Of a stretch of DNA of 64,000 nt, positions 1 to 10,343 are shown in pieces; the first letter of the stretch is position 1; every line of letters starts with the position of its first letter. The notes below the pieces were generated by a model. That model searched no databases, was not told the DNA's origin, and was given only the letters and a program-made list of their open reading frames with translations. Source of the DNA: Austropuccinia psidii (lineage: Eukaryota > Basidiomycota > Pucciniomycetes > Pucciniales > Sphaerophragmiaceae); the NCBI GenBank assembly GCA_023105745.1, contig JALGQZ010000007.1, positions 1,967,592 through 2,031,591 of the forward strand, given 5' to 3'. The translations under genes were made by a program, and so were the position numbers.

Positions 1-707
1 TATTTTAAATTCATTCATTCATTTTATCAAAATTATGATTCTTTAACGTTTTATGATCTTATGATTCTTCGTCACCTCTCAATTTTCTCTCATTCATTCT
101 TCATTCTGAAAATTGAAAGCTGACCCATTTTTTTTTATTTCTCTTATCTTTTCAATCTCACTCTCAATCTTAATCAATCTATTTTTATCCATAATTCAGG
201 CATTTTTATCTTTGGTTCTCAAGTTATTCATCAGGTTATTCAGACACGTTCTTCATATCAGGATTCACTTTGATTTATTCCTCAAGAATTTTTGATTTTT
301 TGGAAGAATTCACTTGAAAATTGATTTGATTGACTAATTTGACATAATTGAAATTGACCTCAAGATAATTGATTGACCTGAAGACTTTATTGGTTTTGCT
401 GATTATTCACATCAAGATTTTTGACATAAATTGACTTTGACTCAAGAATTCATTTTGATTGATTGATTTTCCCTGCAAGATTTTGATTTGATTTGATTTT
501 GATTGTTTTGATTGATTGGATTATTGACTTCAAGATTCACATTGATATTGATTTTTACTTCAAGACTCATTTGATTTGATTGATTGACGTATTTGAAGAA
601 TTTTGATTCATTGATTAACCAGTTTCCTCAAGATTTGATTGTTGACTTCGTACTTCAAGAAAATTTTGATTTTATTTCATTTATTTTGGTTGATTATTCC
701 TGAAATC
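1..707 (+). other. Low-complexity 5' leader of element A
   Basis: About 700 bases of AT-rich sequence before the gag ATG, dominated by imperfect repeats of TTGATT and CTTCAAGA or CTCAAGA. The matching leader of element C (49838-50494, read on the minus strand) has the same composition, so it is a family trait. No convincing ORF is present; the short ORFs here lack support. Confidence 0.7.
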
Positions 708-2111
708 ATGCCAGTTCAACGTTCACCTCCAGCAAGACAGACCAGATCTCAGGCCAGAACTCAAGCTGTTCTGACTCCAACTCCAAGGGCTCCTCTTGAC
801 GGTACCCCAGCAGTTTCTCAACTGAGGGCCAGATTGGACAGAGGACCCATTATGGAAGGAGCAGCACCATCCAGGAAGGAAGGAAGAGGGCCAAGAATAT
901 CAATGTCTTTATCAGGAGTGGTTGGCAGATTCCCAGGTTTTTCAAGAACCAGCCCCAAGGTTCAAGGTGAAGATGGTGAAGAGGAGGAGGAGAGTTCTGT
1001 GGAAGAGGAAGAGTCTAATGGCACTGAGGCTGCTCCTGCTCCTGTGGGAGCATCTGAGGGCACCAGAGGACCAACTCTAGCCCAGTCTGATCAGCCTGCC
1101 TCTCATCAGTCTGAACCGTCTTTATTGGCCATTATGCAGCAAATGACTCAGATTATGGCCAATCTGCAAGCAGCTTCTTCTTCTGAATTATCAAGACCAC
1201 CAGCTTTCAAGACTCCCTCTATGAAGGCTCCAGAATGCTTTGATGGGACTCAGCCCCTCAAAGTCAGAAGCTTTATTCAATCTTGTCAACTCATCTTTCA
1301 TAATGATCCGGCAAACTTCTCTCAAGACAGAAAGAAGGTTCTTTATGCCACTTCATTCTTAGTTGGCAGGGCTGCAAAATGGATTGAGCCTTATCTTTCC
1401 AACCTCAATAATCAAGACTCAAATTATCTTCTCAATTCCTGGCCATTATTTGAATCCCAATTGTTCACTTTATTTGGAGACCCAAATGAATTTAGAAAAG
1501 CAGAAGCTGAATTGGATGGCCTTAGGATGAAAGAAGGTGGGCATGTTGCTTTGTATATTGCCAATTTCAGGAGTCTGGTTTCAAGAATTGGAGATTGGGG
1601 TGAAAGGGCTCTTATTCATCATTTCAGGAAGGGCTTGGCCTCCAGGATTCTGGATCAATTGGCCTCCCATCCTTCAAACATTGATTCTCTTCAAGACTTA
1701 ATGGACGTCAGCCTGGAACTTGATACCAGGTACCATGAGAGGCAGAAGGAAAAGAATCATCATCAAGAGAAGAAGCCTGAAGCCTCAAAGTCTCACTCTT
1801 CTCATCATCAAGTTTCTTCAAGTTCAAGACCAAAGAAGAAATTTCATTCTCAAAAGCGGGACAAGCCCCATTCTTCATTGTTGAATAAGGACTTCAAGTT
1901 GAAAGGTTCTGAAAAGGAAAGAAGAATCAAGGAGGGGTTGTGTACCTATTGTGGTGGGAAGCATAGTCTTGAGTCCTGTGTCAAAAGGCCTCAAAACAAG
2001 CTTACCCAACCGTCAGGCAGTTTTCCCAGCCAGGGAAAAGCCTGGGTGAAGACCATGTTGTGTTCAATGGTCTTCACAGTTTTCCTTCCAGAGCACAATT
2101 GTGCATTCTGA
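708..2111 (+). CDS. Gag polyprotein of element A
   Basis: Structural capsid/nucleocapsid protein of the retrotransposon, 467 residues from the ATG at 708. That ATG was chosen because the protein similarity with element C begins there (Pro-Val-Gln, then Ser-Pro-Pro-Ala). The N-terminal third is Pro/Arg/Glu-rich and disordered-looking, with an acidic stretch near residue 95. The middle holds the capsid-like retrotransposon gag domain (around residues 170-360). Then comes a Lys/His/Ser-rich tail with a zinc knuckle-like C-x2-C-x3-H-x4-C, one residue shorter than the usual C-x2-C-x4-H-x4-C. Gag overlaps pol, which lies in the -1 frame. Relative to element C, the codon at the expected gag stop is TGG instead of TGA, so this Gag has a C-terminal extension of about 22 residues. 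Confidence 0.88.
   Translation: MPVQRSPPARQTRSQARTQAVLTPTPRAPLDGTPAVSQLRARLDRGPIMEGAAPSRKEGRGPRISMSLSGVVGRFPGFSRTSPKVQGEDGEEEEESSVEEEESNGTEAAPAPVGASEGTRGPTLAQSDQPASHQSEPSLLAIMQQMTQIMANLQAASSSELSRPPAFKTPSMKAPECFDGTQPLKVRSFIQSCQLIFHNDPANFSQDRKKVLYATSFLVGRAAKWIEPYLSNLNNQDSNYLLNSWPLFESQLFTLFGDPNEFRKAEAELDGLRMKEGGHVALYIANFRSLVSRIGDWGERALIHHFRKGLASRILDQLASHPSNIDSLQDLMDVSLELDTRYHERQKEKNHHQEKKPEASKSHSSHHQVSSSSRPKKKFHSQKRDKPHSSLLNKDFKLKGSEKERRIKEGLCTYCGGKHSLESCVKRPQNKLTQPSGSFPSQGKAWVKTMLCSMVFTVFLPEHNCAF
2033..2039 (+). promoter_or_regulatory. Candidate -1 ribosomal frameshift site GGGAAAA
   Basis: In the gag frame the sequence reads CAG GGA AAA GCC, which is the canonical slippery form X-XXY-YYZ (G-GGA-AAA). 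A one-base backward slip enters the pol frame, which is open from here through the protease. The same heptamer sits in frame at 48482-48488 (minus strand) in element C, one codon before the gag TGA. That gag and pol are joined by slippage here is inference. Confidence 0.65.
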
Positions 2112-5100
2112 ATACTGGTGTCAAGAATTCTCTCAAATTCTTTGTTTTCTCTTCTCTTTCTGATGTTTTTTACAGTATTCTCATTGATTCTGGTGCTACA
2201 CACTCATTCATTGCAAAAAAGTTTGTTCACAAGTACTCATTGACTACGTCAGAACTTCCAGAGAAGATTCCTCTTATCATTTTGGACTCCTCTGAGTCCC
2301 CTTCCTTATTTGTGACTCACCATACTAAATATATGGTTGAGCTCCCTTCCTTCCCAAGCTTTGAATGGGATTTTTTAGTCATTGATACTCCCAAGGGAGA
2401 AGACCTCATATTGGGCTTTGACTTTCTCAATCATTTTAATCCTTCTATTGATTGGAGGCAAGGGCTGATCACCTTTAATACTGATCAAAAGGACTATTCT
2501 GATCCTTCCAATTCCTTCCGTAATGACTCTTCCTCTGCCAAATCATGTGCAGCTCTGGTTGGTGATTCTAGAACACCATCAGTTCCATCTTCTGTCCATA
2601 TTCCTTCCCTTAATTCCCATCTGTCATTACCATCATCTGGAGATGAAGTCTTCAAAGAGATTCAAGATGTTGGGGAAGATAATTCTGTATCTTCACTTCA
2701 TCTCTTCTTTGGGAATATGGACCTTCCTCCTTCATCTTATCATGACTCCCTGGAGGAGTTGTGGGATGAAGAGGAAGAGCCAGAAGAAGTAGAAACCGTG
2801 ATGAAGGTTGTTCCCTCTGCTTATCACCAATACTTGGATGTATTCTCCAAGGTGAAAGCAGAGAAACTTCCTCCTCACCGTGCCTGTGATCATCATATCG
2901 AACTGGAGGGGTCTCTACCTCCAGTTGGGGTGATCTACTCTTTATCCAAACAAGAGTCAGATACACTCAGGGCCTACATTTCAGAGAATGTAGAGAAAGG
3001 TTTCATCCGGCCAAGCTCCTCCTCAACAGGAGCACCTGTCCTCTTTGTTAAAAAGAAAGATGGTGGCCTCCATTTGTGTGTTGATTACCGCAAACTCAAT
3101 GCTGTCACTAGGAAGAACAAATATCCTGTTCCTCCTATGAACCAGCTTCTTAATGTCTTTAATGGTTCTTCTATCTTCTCCAAGATTGATTTGCGTGGTG
3201 CATATAACCTGCTCAGAATCAAGGAGGGTGATGAATATTTGACATGCTTCAGAACTAAATATGGCAGTTTTGAGTACTTGGTTATGCCATTTGGGCTCAC
3301 CAATGCTCCTGCCTCTTTTCAGAATCTTGTCAATGATATATTCCAAGATCTTCTTGATGTTTTTGTTGTGGTTTATTTGGATGACATTATGGTCTTTTCC
3401 AAATCTGAGGAAGAACATGTCACCCATGTGTCCACTGTTCTTTCCAGACTCAGAGCCAATAACCTTTTTGCCAAGGCTTCTAAATGCCTTTTTCATGTTT
3501 CTAGTGTAGAATATCTTGGTTATGTTGTTTCTTCTGAAGGCCTCAAGATGGACCAAGCAAAAGTCCAGCAGATCCTTAATTGGCCTCCTCCAAGAAACCT
3601 CAAGGCTCTTCAATCCTTCCTTGGCTTTGCCAACTTCTACCGCCGTTTCATCAAGAATTATTCAAAGAAAATCAGTTCACTCACCAGTTTCCTCAAGAAA
3701 GATTCCTGTTTCCCCCTCAATGAGGAAGCTCTTAGCCAGTTTCATCAACTCAAAGAGGCCTTCACTACCGCTCCAATCCTTTCCTACTTCAATCCTTCTC
3801 TACCGACCATTGTAGAGACCGATGCATCCGATTATGCTTTGGGTGCTGTACTGAGTCAGGTCTCTGACTCAGGCAAACATCCCATTGCCTTTGACAGCCG
3901 CAAGCTTATTCCAGCAGAACTCAACTATGAAATTCATGACAAGGAACTCCTTGGTATAGTCTGGGCTCTCAAGCGCTGGAGGGCTTTTCTTCTTTCTCTG
4001 TCCTCTCCTTTTGAAGTTCTCACCGATCATTCTTCTCTTCAGTAATTTATGTCATCAAAGATCCTTACTCGCCGTCAAGCCCGTTGGGCCGAATTCTTAT
4101 CTGAATTTTATTTTTCAATCACTTACCGCCCTGGCCGCCTAGCAACTCTTCCAGATGCCTTATCACGTCGGGACGACGTCTATCCGGAGAGGGGGGAGGA
4201 TTTCATCAGCAAGAATCCAATGAATTTTCAACAACTCATTAAGCAAGATGAAGTTCAACCCTCAAAGTTTTTTGCAGTCAAGTTGGATTCTTTTTCAAAT
4301 TTGATTGATTCAATTCAGAAGAAATTATGGCAAGATCCTCAGTACAGAAGTATCCTTCAAGATTTGGGTAAAGGTAAATCTGTCCAAGATTATTCTCTTG
4401 ATTCCTCCTCCCAACTTCTTCTCTTCAAAGATCGGGTGGTAGTCCCAAATGACTCCACAATTCAACTCAGCATTCTTCAAAAGCGTCATGACTCTCCTCT
4501 AGCTGGACACCCTGGCCAAGAGAAGACTCTCAAACTTGTCAAGCGGGATTTCCACTGGTCCGGCATGACTCAATTCATTAAGGATTATGTATCATCCTGT
4601 CAACAGTGTTCAAGAAACAAGAATATCCACCATAAGAAGTTTGGACTCCTCAAACCTCTTCCAATTCCAAATGGTCCTTGGATTTGTCTCTCAATGGATT
4701 TCATCACTCAACTGCCCCTGTCCAATTCTTTTGACTCAATTCTTGTCATAGTGGACAGATTCTCAAAAATGGCGGTTTTTATTCCAACAATGTCTTCAAT
4801 AACTTCTTTGGATTTGGCCCATTTATTCATCAAGAATATCTTCTCAAAGCATGGCCTTCCTTCAAGCATTGTCAGTGATAGAGGTCCCCTTTTTGTTTCT
4901 TCCTTCTGGACCAATCTTTGTCAGCAGCTCAAGATTTCAAGAGACTTGTCAACTGCTTACCATCCAGAAACTGATGGACAGACAGAGAGGGTAAATCAGA
5001 TACTAGAACAGTATCTTCGGATGTACGTCAGTTATCATCAAGATGATTGGAACACCTGGCTCCCTCTGGCTGAATTCGCCTACAATAATTCTGATCACTC

Positions 5101-5761
5101 TTCAACCAAGCAATCACCGTTTTTCACTGTTTATGGAAGAGATCCACAATTTGATCCAGTTCACATCACTCAAGATACTCCTGCTGGAAAGTTATCAACA
5201 AAAATCCAATCAGTACAGCAAGATGTCAAGAGAGAACTTGAAATCGCCATAAACCGGTTTAAGAGGTATGCAGATAAAAGTAGAGCAAGTCCACCTGTTT
5301 TCAATCCTGGTGACATGGTATGGCTTTCTTCCAAGAATATCAAATCAACTAGACCCACCAAGAAACTGTCTGAAAGATGGTTGGGTCCCTTTCCACTCTT
5401 GAAGAAAGTCAGTACTCATGCTTACCACCTCAAGCTTCCATCTCAATGGAAATCCATCCAACCAGTCTTCCATATCTCACTCTTGGAACCAGTCAAGACA
5501 TCAACAATCCCAAATCGGCATCAAGAGCCTCCTCCTCCAATCATTATTGAAGAAGAAGAGGAATGGGAAGTCTCTCGTGTACTGGATTCAAAGCTCAAGA
5601 GAAGAAAATTATGGTATCTTGTGGAATGGAAAGGTTTCAGTCAAGATTCAGAACGATCCACATGGGAACCAGCTGAAAACCTCAAGAATTGTCCTGAACT
5701 TGTCAAAGATTTTCATTCGTTATATCCTGACAAGCCAGGACCCAATTCTTCAATGGCTTGA
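2040..5761 (+). pseudogene. Pol polyprotein of element A, interrupted by one stop codon
   Basis: Retrotransposon protease, reverse transcriptase, RNase H and integrase in one frame (-1 relative to gag). Visible motifs in order: aspartic protease Asp-Ser-Gly-Ala near 2189; RT palm Tyr-Leu-Asp-Asp near 3376; RNase H with Asp-Ala-Ser-Asp near 3820 and the Glu-Ile-His-Asp-Lys-Glu motif near 3930; integrase zinc-binding His-His-Cys-Cys (4487-4610); integrase Asp, Asp and Glu in Met-Asp-Phe (4695), Ser-Asp-Arg (4874) and Asp-Gly-Gln-Thr-Glu-Arg (4972); and a chromodomain (about 5560-5740) with the Trp-Tyr-Leu-Val-Glu-Trp core. TAA at 4043-4045 falls where element C has a tyrosine codon, splitting the ORF into 2060-4045 and 4049-5761. 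No frameshift is seen elsewhere. Confidence 0.93.
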
Positions 5762-5767
5762 ATTTTT

Positions 5768-5881
5768 ATGGTGCTTGGTGGGGAGAGGAATTACCAAAAG
5801 TAAGTCCCACTCCTGGTATGCACCTTTAGGGGTATTCTACTCTTCTTTGTTGTAAGCATCACCTTGGCCACTCTGTGAGCA
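5768..5881 (+). repeat. 3' UTR repeat unit 1 of element A
   Basis: About 114 bases starting at ATGGTGCTTGG just after the pol stop, containing AAAGTAAGT and ending CACTCTGTGAGCAC. A second copy lies at 6039-6149, and equivalent pairs occur in elements C and E. Function unknown. Confidence 0.75.
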
Positions 5882-6038
5882 CTTTTCAATTTGGACACAG
5901 ACCTTTTGGCCCGGCTTTCAACATCCGAATTCCAAATTTATGGCCATTTACACTTGGGCAAATGGACCATTCCTTTTTTATTCTCCTTCCCAAGACTTTA
6001 TTCTTTCAACACATTCATTTATCAAGAGCTTTCTTATT

Positions 6039-6149
6039 TATGGCACTGGCGGGAGTGGCAACTACTAAAAGTAAGTTCCTCTCCTGGTGTGCACTTCCCT
6101 GAGGGGTCTACAATCTGTCAAAACATCACCTTGGCCACTCTGTGAGCAC
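6039..6149 (+). repeat. 3' UTR repeat unit 2 of element A
   Basis: Second copy of the unit at 5768, again with AAAGTAAGTTCC, CACCTTGGCCACTCTG and a GAGCAC end. Between the copies lies about 160 bases of non-coding spacer. Confidence 0.75.
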
Positions 6150-6547
6150 CTGGCATCAAATTCTTTTATCCAGGTCCTTGGTCACTTTCAAAATCAATTG
6201 TCGTAATCCGTGATGAAGATTGGATTCCTCCTCAAATTTCATTTTCTTTATTTTTTCTGTTTCTCTCTTTATATCTGTTTCCTTTTCTCTTTTACTCTTT
6301 ATATTCTTTCAAAATTTCTTTTCTTATAACTCTTTAACGCCAAAATCTTTACATCAAATCATGTCTTCAACTTTGTCAAAGCCAAATGCCAAGAGAAGAC
6401 CGAGTCAACCTCAATTCACATGCCAACAAGCTTATCAGTTCAATTCTTCTTTTCAAGATTCAATACCTCTGGAATCCTTACGTCAAATCCATCTCATTAG
6501 CCTCAACAGGCCTCTACCTTATCTTGGTGCTCAGGAGCTCACCATTC
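6150..6547 (+). other. Rest of element A 3' UTR, no gene recognised
   Basis: AT-rich, pyrimidine-rich stretch between the second UTR repeat and the polypurine tract. An ORF starting near 6220 crosses the polypurine tract into the LTR, so I do not treat it as a gene. Confidence 0.5.
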
Positions 6548-6562
6548 AAGGTAGGGGGGTAC
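6548..6562 (+). promoter_or_regulatory. Polypurine tract of element A
   Basis: AAGGTAGGGGGGTAC lies directly before the LTR start TGTCACA. It is the plus-strand DNA primer site of LTR retrotransposons, and the equivalents in C and E are AAGAGGGGGATA-type. Confidence 0.8.
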
Positions 6563-8170
6563 TGTCACAACCACGTATTTTGACCCTCCTCCTTGATGGC
6601 GGCGGCAATCCAACCTGGAGCCAAGTTGGGGCCAATTGGCCATGTCATATCATTTATGGCCAATTGACCCCTTTTGGGTGTTCCATGGCTCTTACGCCAT
6701 AACCCATTCTATTGGCCACTTATGGCCTCAGGCCATATCCTGCGTCATTGGCCCTCTTGGCCAATTTCCACCTCACCAACCCCCAGGCCTCCATCACTGT
6801 TTTTGGGCATGGGGGGTCCCTTTGTCTTACAGGGGCTTCCAGGCCCCATGGCCACCTTCATTGGTTTCCTGGCCACCCCTTTCATTATGGGGGTTTTGGC
6901 CTAAATGGCCTTTTTGGGCCATTTAGGCCCCCCACGGCTTCTACAGTCCGCGGTCCGTAGGCGGGTTAGGCCCCTTTTGGCCTAATCCAATGAGGCCAAA
7001 AGGGGCCAAAGGGGGCAGCCACCTAGCCCCCAAGGCCAGGTGGGTCCCAAACCACAATTGGGCCCACCTGAGCCATTTTTGGCCACCAATCCCTTGGACC
7101 AAAAACACCTTGGATCCATTTTTGGCCATAAATCCCGTAGGACCCATTTTTGGCCATGGACCACTATGGACCATATTTCCAGCCATAGCCTCTGGCAACC
7201 ACCAGAGGCCACCAGACCAGCTCAGCAAGCGTTTCCCCCAACTTAAGGGGAATTCTTTCTTTCCTCCATGCACTCCGTACTCAAGATTTCAGGACCCAAT
7301 TCCACCTTTCCATTTCAAGGTCCATAATTCCAACGCCCATTTCGAAGGAGGACTTTTCAGCTTATCAATCTGGCAGTCCATGGCGGCAATTCAGAAGATC
7401 ATTCAAGGATCCCAACCACCTGTATCTGCAGGAGTTGGGTTGGTACAATTCATTCAGGATTATTCTAAGGTCAATTCTCAAGAGGTATTACAAAATTCAA
7501 TCAGTTGTCAAGACATCAAGTATTCAATACTCCTTGGACAACCCAATTCATCCGTACAGGCCTTATTCAATCAACCTGTATGGCCTTGGCCCCATTGGGC
7601 CACTTCTTATTCCACTGTGGGAATTCCATCACACAGTTCAAATTTCAAGATGGCCAGAACTGTATTTCCCGATTCGGACAATACAGTCATTGATCCACCT
7701 TCCAGGATCAACTTTTCAGCTTTTCACATATACTGGCCACCTTTCAGCACCTGGGGACTTTTTCCCCAGTTAATTAATATAGTGGATTTATTTTTATCCT
7801 TATTTTCTTTTACCTTATTAAAGTTAATACTGATAATCTTAAGTCAGTCATTCAGCACCCTTTTCTTTTATTTCCTCGCCTGTCCAGTGGATATTGGTGG
7901 TCATATCCTTATACTAATTCCATTTCCTTTTCTGGCAGGTTGAAACAGTGAATTGAGGATTCACTTGGTTGGCTTCTTGGCTTTTGGCTTCTTTATTATC
8001 TTTGGCCATTGGCTTCATCTTTTTCTTATCTCATCTTTCAGCATACTTGTTCTCCCCTTTATTCTTTCTTAAAGAAATTCATTCTTATTATTCTTTTATC
8101 TTTGGAGCCCTCCAAGTGAGTTCTTGATTCCTGAGTGCCAGGCCCTCTTCTTCCAAGAGCCCCTGTGACA
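6563..8170 (+). repeat. 3' LTR of element A (1608 bp)
   Basis: The boundaries TGTCACAAC and CCCTGTGACA form an inverted terminal repeat. The LTR is twice as long as those of C and E because of a block rich in GGCC (about 6600-7230) that they lack in their LTRs. The downstream half shares with C and E a CACATATAC box near 7726, a hairpin at 7751-7769 and the AGTTAATTAAT that follows. The end reads AGGCCCTCTTC then CAAGAGCCCCTGTGACA, matching the C and E LTR ends. Only one LTR of the pair is in the window, so age cannot be estimated from it. Confidence 0.88.
7751..7769 (+). promoter_or_regulatory. Conserved LTR hairpin of element A
   Basis: CTGGGGA and TCCCCAG pair around a 5-base loop, placed roughly 25 bases after a CACATATAC TATA-like box and immediately before AGTTAATTAA. 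Both C LTRs and the E LTR have the same hairpin, and in E the seventh pair is G-C instead of A-T. A role at the 5' end of the genomic RNA is inference. Confidence 0.6.
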
Positions 8171-9479
8171 TTGAGGAAACATAAGCCTTTCCAAATTGGA
8201 AAATAAACTGGGTTGAATTCTCTCCCCAAGGTCTGTTTAAGGAAGGATACTGTATTGGATTAGTGTGGCTTCCAAGGTTTATTGATGGAGCTTTGAAACC
8301 TGAAAACTGATTTGAAAATTCCTCATTAATATCCCTTGAAATTACACTTTCAGGTATTTGCATGGGGGAATACTGTGTATTTGAAAACAACCAATGCCTG
8401 ACGAATGAGGTGATTTGTATTGAGGTAAAACGTATATTCTTGATCACTGATTTATCCTCCTGAAGTAATGTACCTTGAGCTCTGAAAAGGTATTTTTAAC
8501 TTACAAAATGGATCCTTGATTTTGTCACCATTGGATTTCTGGTAAGAGAAGGTTCATATTTATGTATAGCACCATTTATGTAACTTCTTTTTATTGAAGG
8601 TAAAAGGTGGCGAAAAGTATTCTGGAGGAGATTCCTTGAAAAAAATTGGAAAAATTGGAGTTTGATTTCTTCAGGGGCTTGCTGGATTTTTTTGGCCAAA
8701 AAAAGCCTTGAAGGGCTTGAAACTTTATTTGGGCAGAAATGCACAAAAATGTACAAAATTCCCAAATATTCCAATACAGTTCAAAATGGGCCAGTATGTT
8801 CATTTTCACATAGTTGGCTTATTTGATGAGAAAATGAAACAAAATGCACAAATCTTTCAAAACTGTATTTAAAGCCAATATTTCCCGATACAGCCATTTG
8901 GGCTAAAATTCCCAAAAGTGGCCATAGATGTCCTTGGGTTGATGAAGGGTCAGGTTGTCCAAATTTCCATAATTTAATTCAAGGGGTGTGATTGTCCATG
9001 GTTGTTAAGAATAGAAAATTCTTTATAAAATTTGAATTTGAATTTTTTTGCCTCTTTTGATTGAAGTATTTTTCTCTTTGGGTAGTTCTGAATCTTCCTG
9101 CTCCAAATCCACCTGAAAATAAAACATTTTAGGTAATAAATTGAATTATGAGGCCACGATTTAAACAAAAATAATCTTTAAGCTCCATTGGGTATAGAAA
9201 TATTTCATTTTCAATGATATCCTATTGGTGATTTAACTCTGTATTTGATTCTTGAATGGGATGCCATTATCAATTCTATAAGCTTTAGTGCACTTCTACT
9301 TGTTTTTTATTTCTTATTTTTCAAAATTATGAACCTTCTTGAGGTCAAAATTTTAAATTCTTCCTGAGAGATTTGATCCTATTTGGGGGAGATTAATCCA
9401 GCTCTTGAGTTGTTAATATGAAATCCTTCCTAAAAATCTTTATTTCTATTATTTTATAGACATATTGATACTTTCAAAA
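8171..9479. other. Decayed repeat DNA, no intact gene
   Basis: Sequence between element A and the recognisable MULE transposase relic. It may include the MULE C-terminal region on the minus strand (inference from order only). Around 8690-8900 there are GCACAAAA-like runs and AATACAG/CTGTATT motifs reminiscent of the U3 and 3' UTR of the chromoviruses here. The minus-strand ORF inside 8171-8447 has no family I recognise. Confidence 0.4.
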
Positions 9480-10343
9480 ACCTCTAAAGAGGTTTCAGTT
9501 AAATTTTCAAGCCAAAATTTGACCATGGCATGAGCGCATTTGTCTCTTGAAGTTAATTAGTAGCCTAAATGGTAGATTTTTTGGTCCAGAAGGAAACAAA
9601 ACACTCCTTCAATGGAACCCATGTGCTTCTGAGGTAAGTTAAAGTAGCTTCAGGGGAATTCTTGTTTCATTCAGACTAATTATCATATAAATATATCTCT
9701 TCAGAGGAGTAACCCACCTATAGGATTTCAGAAAAGCAACTCATGTATACTGAGTATGTGGTGAAGAATAGAAATAGGGATGAATATTACTTGGTTTCAT
9801 TGGTTAAACAATTTTCCCTACCTTTTTGGAGTCCTCAAGTACTTTTATATTTGGATTAAAGTTTTTTTTTATGTTCCAAAAGCATGAAATTATATTTGCT
9901 TATGCATATACCCCCTTGGAATATTTTATAAGTGATATTTCTCTTTCAAAAGAAAAACAGGAGGTTGAGGTATGCTATGGGTTTCCAGGATTCTGGTTTT
10001 GAACTTTTTCAGGGACTAATAGTAAGATATTTCAGTTTCATCCAATGAGAAAGCAAAATCCACACAGAAGGTCTTTTATGTTGAGCTTAATTGAGCAATA
10101 CATAGAAGTGGGAGTTTATACCTGATTGTATTGTGTATACAATCTATAAGAAGAGAATGATGAAAGTCCTGTAAAATCTTTAAACATTTAGGATGGCAGA
10201 AAAATAATTAGTGGATGTGGACAGAATCCTCAGAGAAGGAGTAGTGGGTGAAACTCTCATTCTTGAGAATGTCAAAAAGGTTTTCAATAGCCTTTCTTCC
10301 CTTAAGAAATCCCTGTCTTTTTCTTGTTCTTTCATTATAAATC
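9480..10343 (-). pseudogene. MULE transposase relic 1, back half
   Basis: Minus-strand relic of a Mutator-like transposase, joined before insertion of B to the piece at 20925-21373. Directly at the element B boundary it reads Ile-Tyr-Asn-Glu-Arg, followed by an Arg/Lys/Gln stretch. Then come a Leu-Phe-Phe-Cys-His-Pro motif (near 10195), Leu-Leu-Ile-Asp-Cys with Arg-Tyr-Lys-Leu-Pro-Leu-Leu (near 10130, the first-Asp region of the DDE core), Phe-Cys-Val-Asp-Phe-Ala-Phe (near 10060), and Ala-His-Ala-Met-Val-Lys-Phe-Trp-Leu (near 9530, the AHS-x-LK-like motif). Several stops and frameshifts show it is dead. These motifs are known for MULE transposases; the assignment is by eye. Confidence 0.75.
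10339..10343. repeat. Target site duplication AAATC, left of element B
   Basis: AAATC directly before the LTR start at 10344. An identical copy follows the right LTR at 20925-20929. Confidence 0.9.

Larger units (their letters stand above)
1..8170 (+). mobile_element. Element A: Ty3/gypsy chromovirus, 5' LTR outside window
   Basis: The order is leader, gag, pol (protease, reverse transcriptase, RNase H, integrase, chromodomain), 3' UTR, polypurine tract and 3' LTR, all on the plus strand. The chromodomain at the end of integrase places it among chromoviruses. The 5' LTR is not visible: position 1 already resembles the leader that follows the 5' LTR in element C, so the LTR should end a few tens of bases before the window. 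The 3' LTR runs TGTCACA to TGTGACA and is followed by TTGAG, the expected target duplication if the other copy exists off-window. Of the three chromoviruses here, A retains the most CpG and has only one visible pol lesion in its coding region, which suggests a fairly recent insertion. Confidence 0.93.

Noticed and set aside
3023..3613. A 196-codon minus-strand ORF across the element A RT
   Set aside because: Antisense shadow of a conserved RT reading frame. A similar, shorter shadow appears opposite the RT of C; no independent support.
6220..6702. A 160-codon plus-strand ORF at the end of element A 3' UTR
   Set aside because: Crosses the polypurine tract and LTR boundary, so it cannot be a conserved gene. 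No domain.
6990..7943. A 317-codon plus-strand ORF inside the LTR of element A
   Set aside because: It lies wholly in the GC-rich U3 block and continues into AT-rich LTR. Its Pro/Gly/Trp/His-rich composition follows the GGCC repeats, and there is no domain and no counterpart in C or E.
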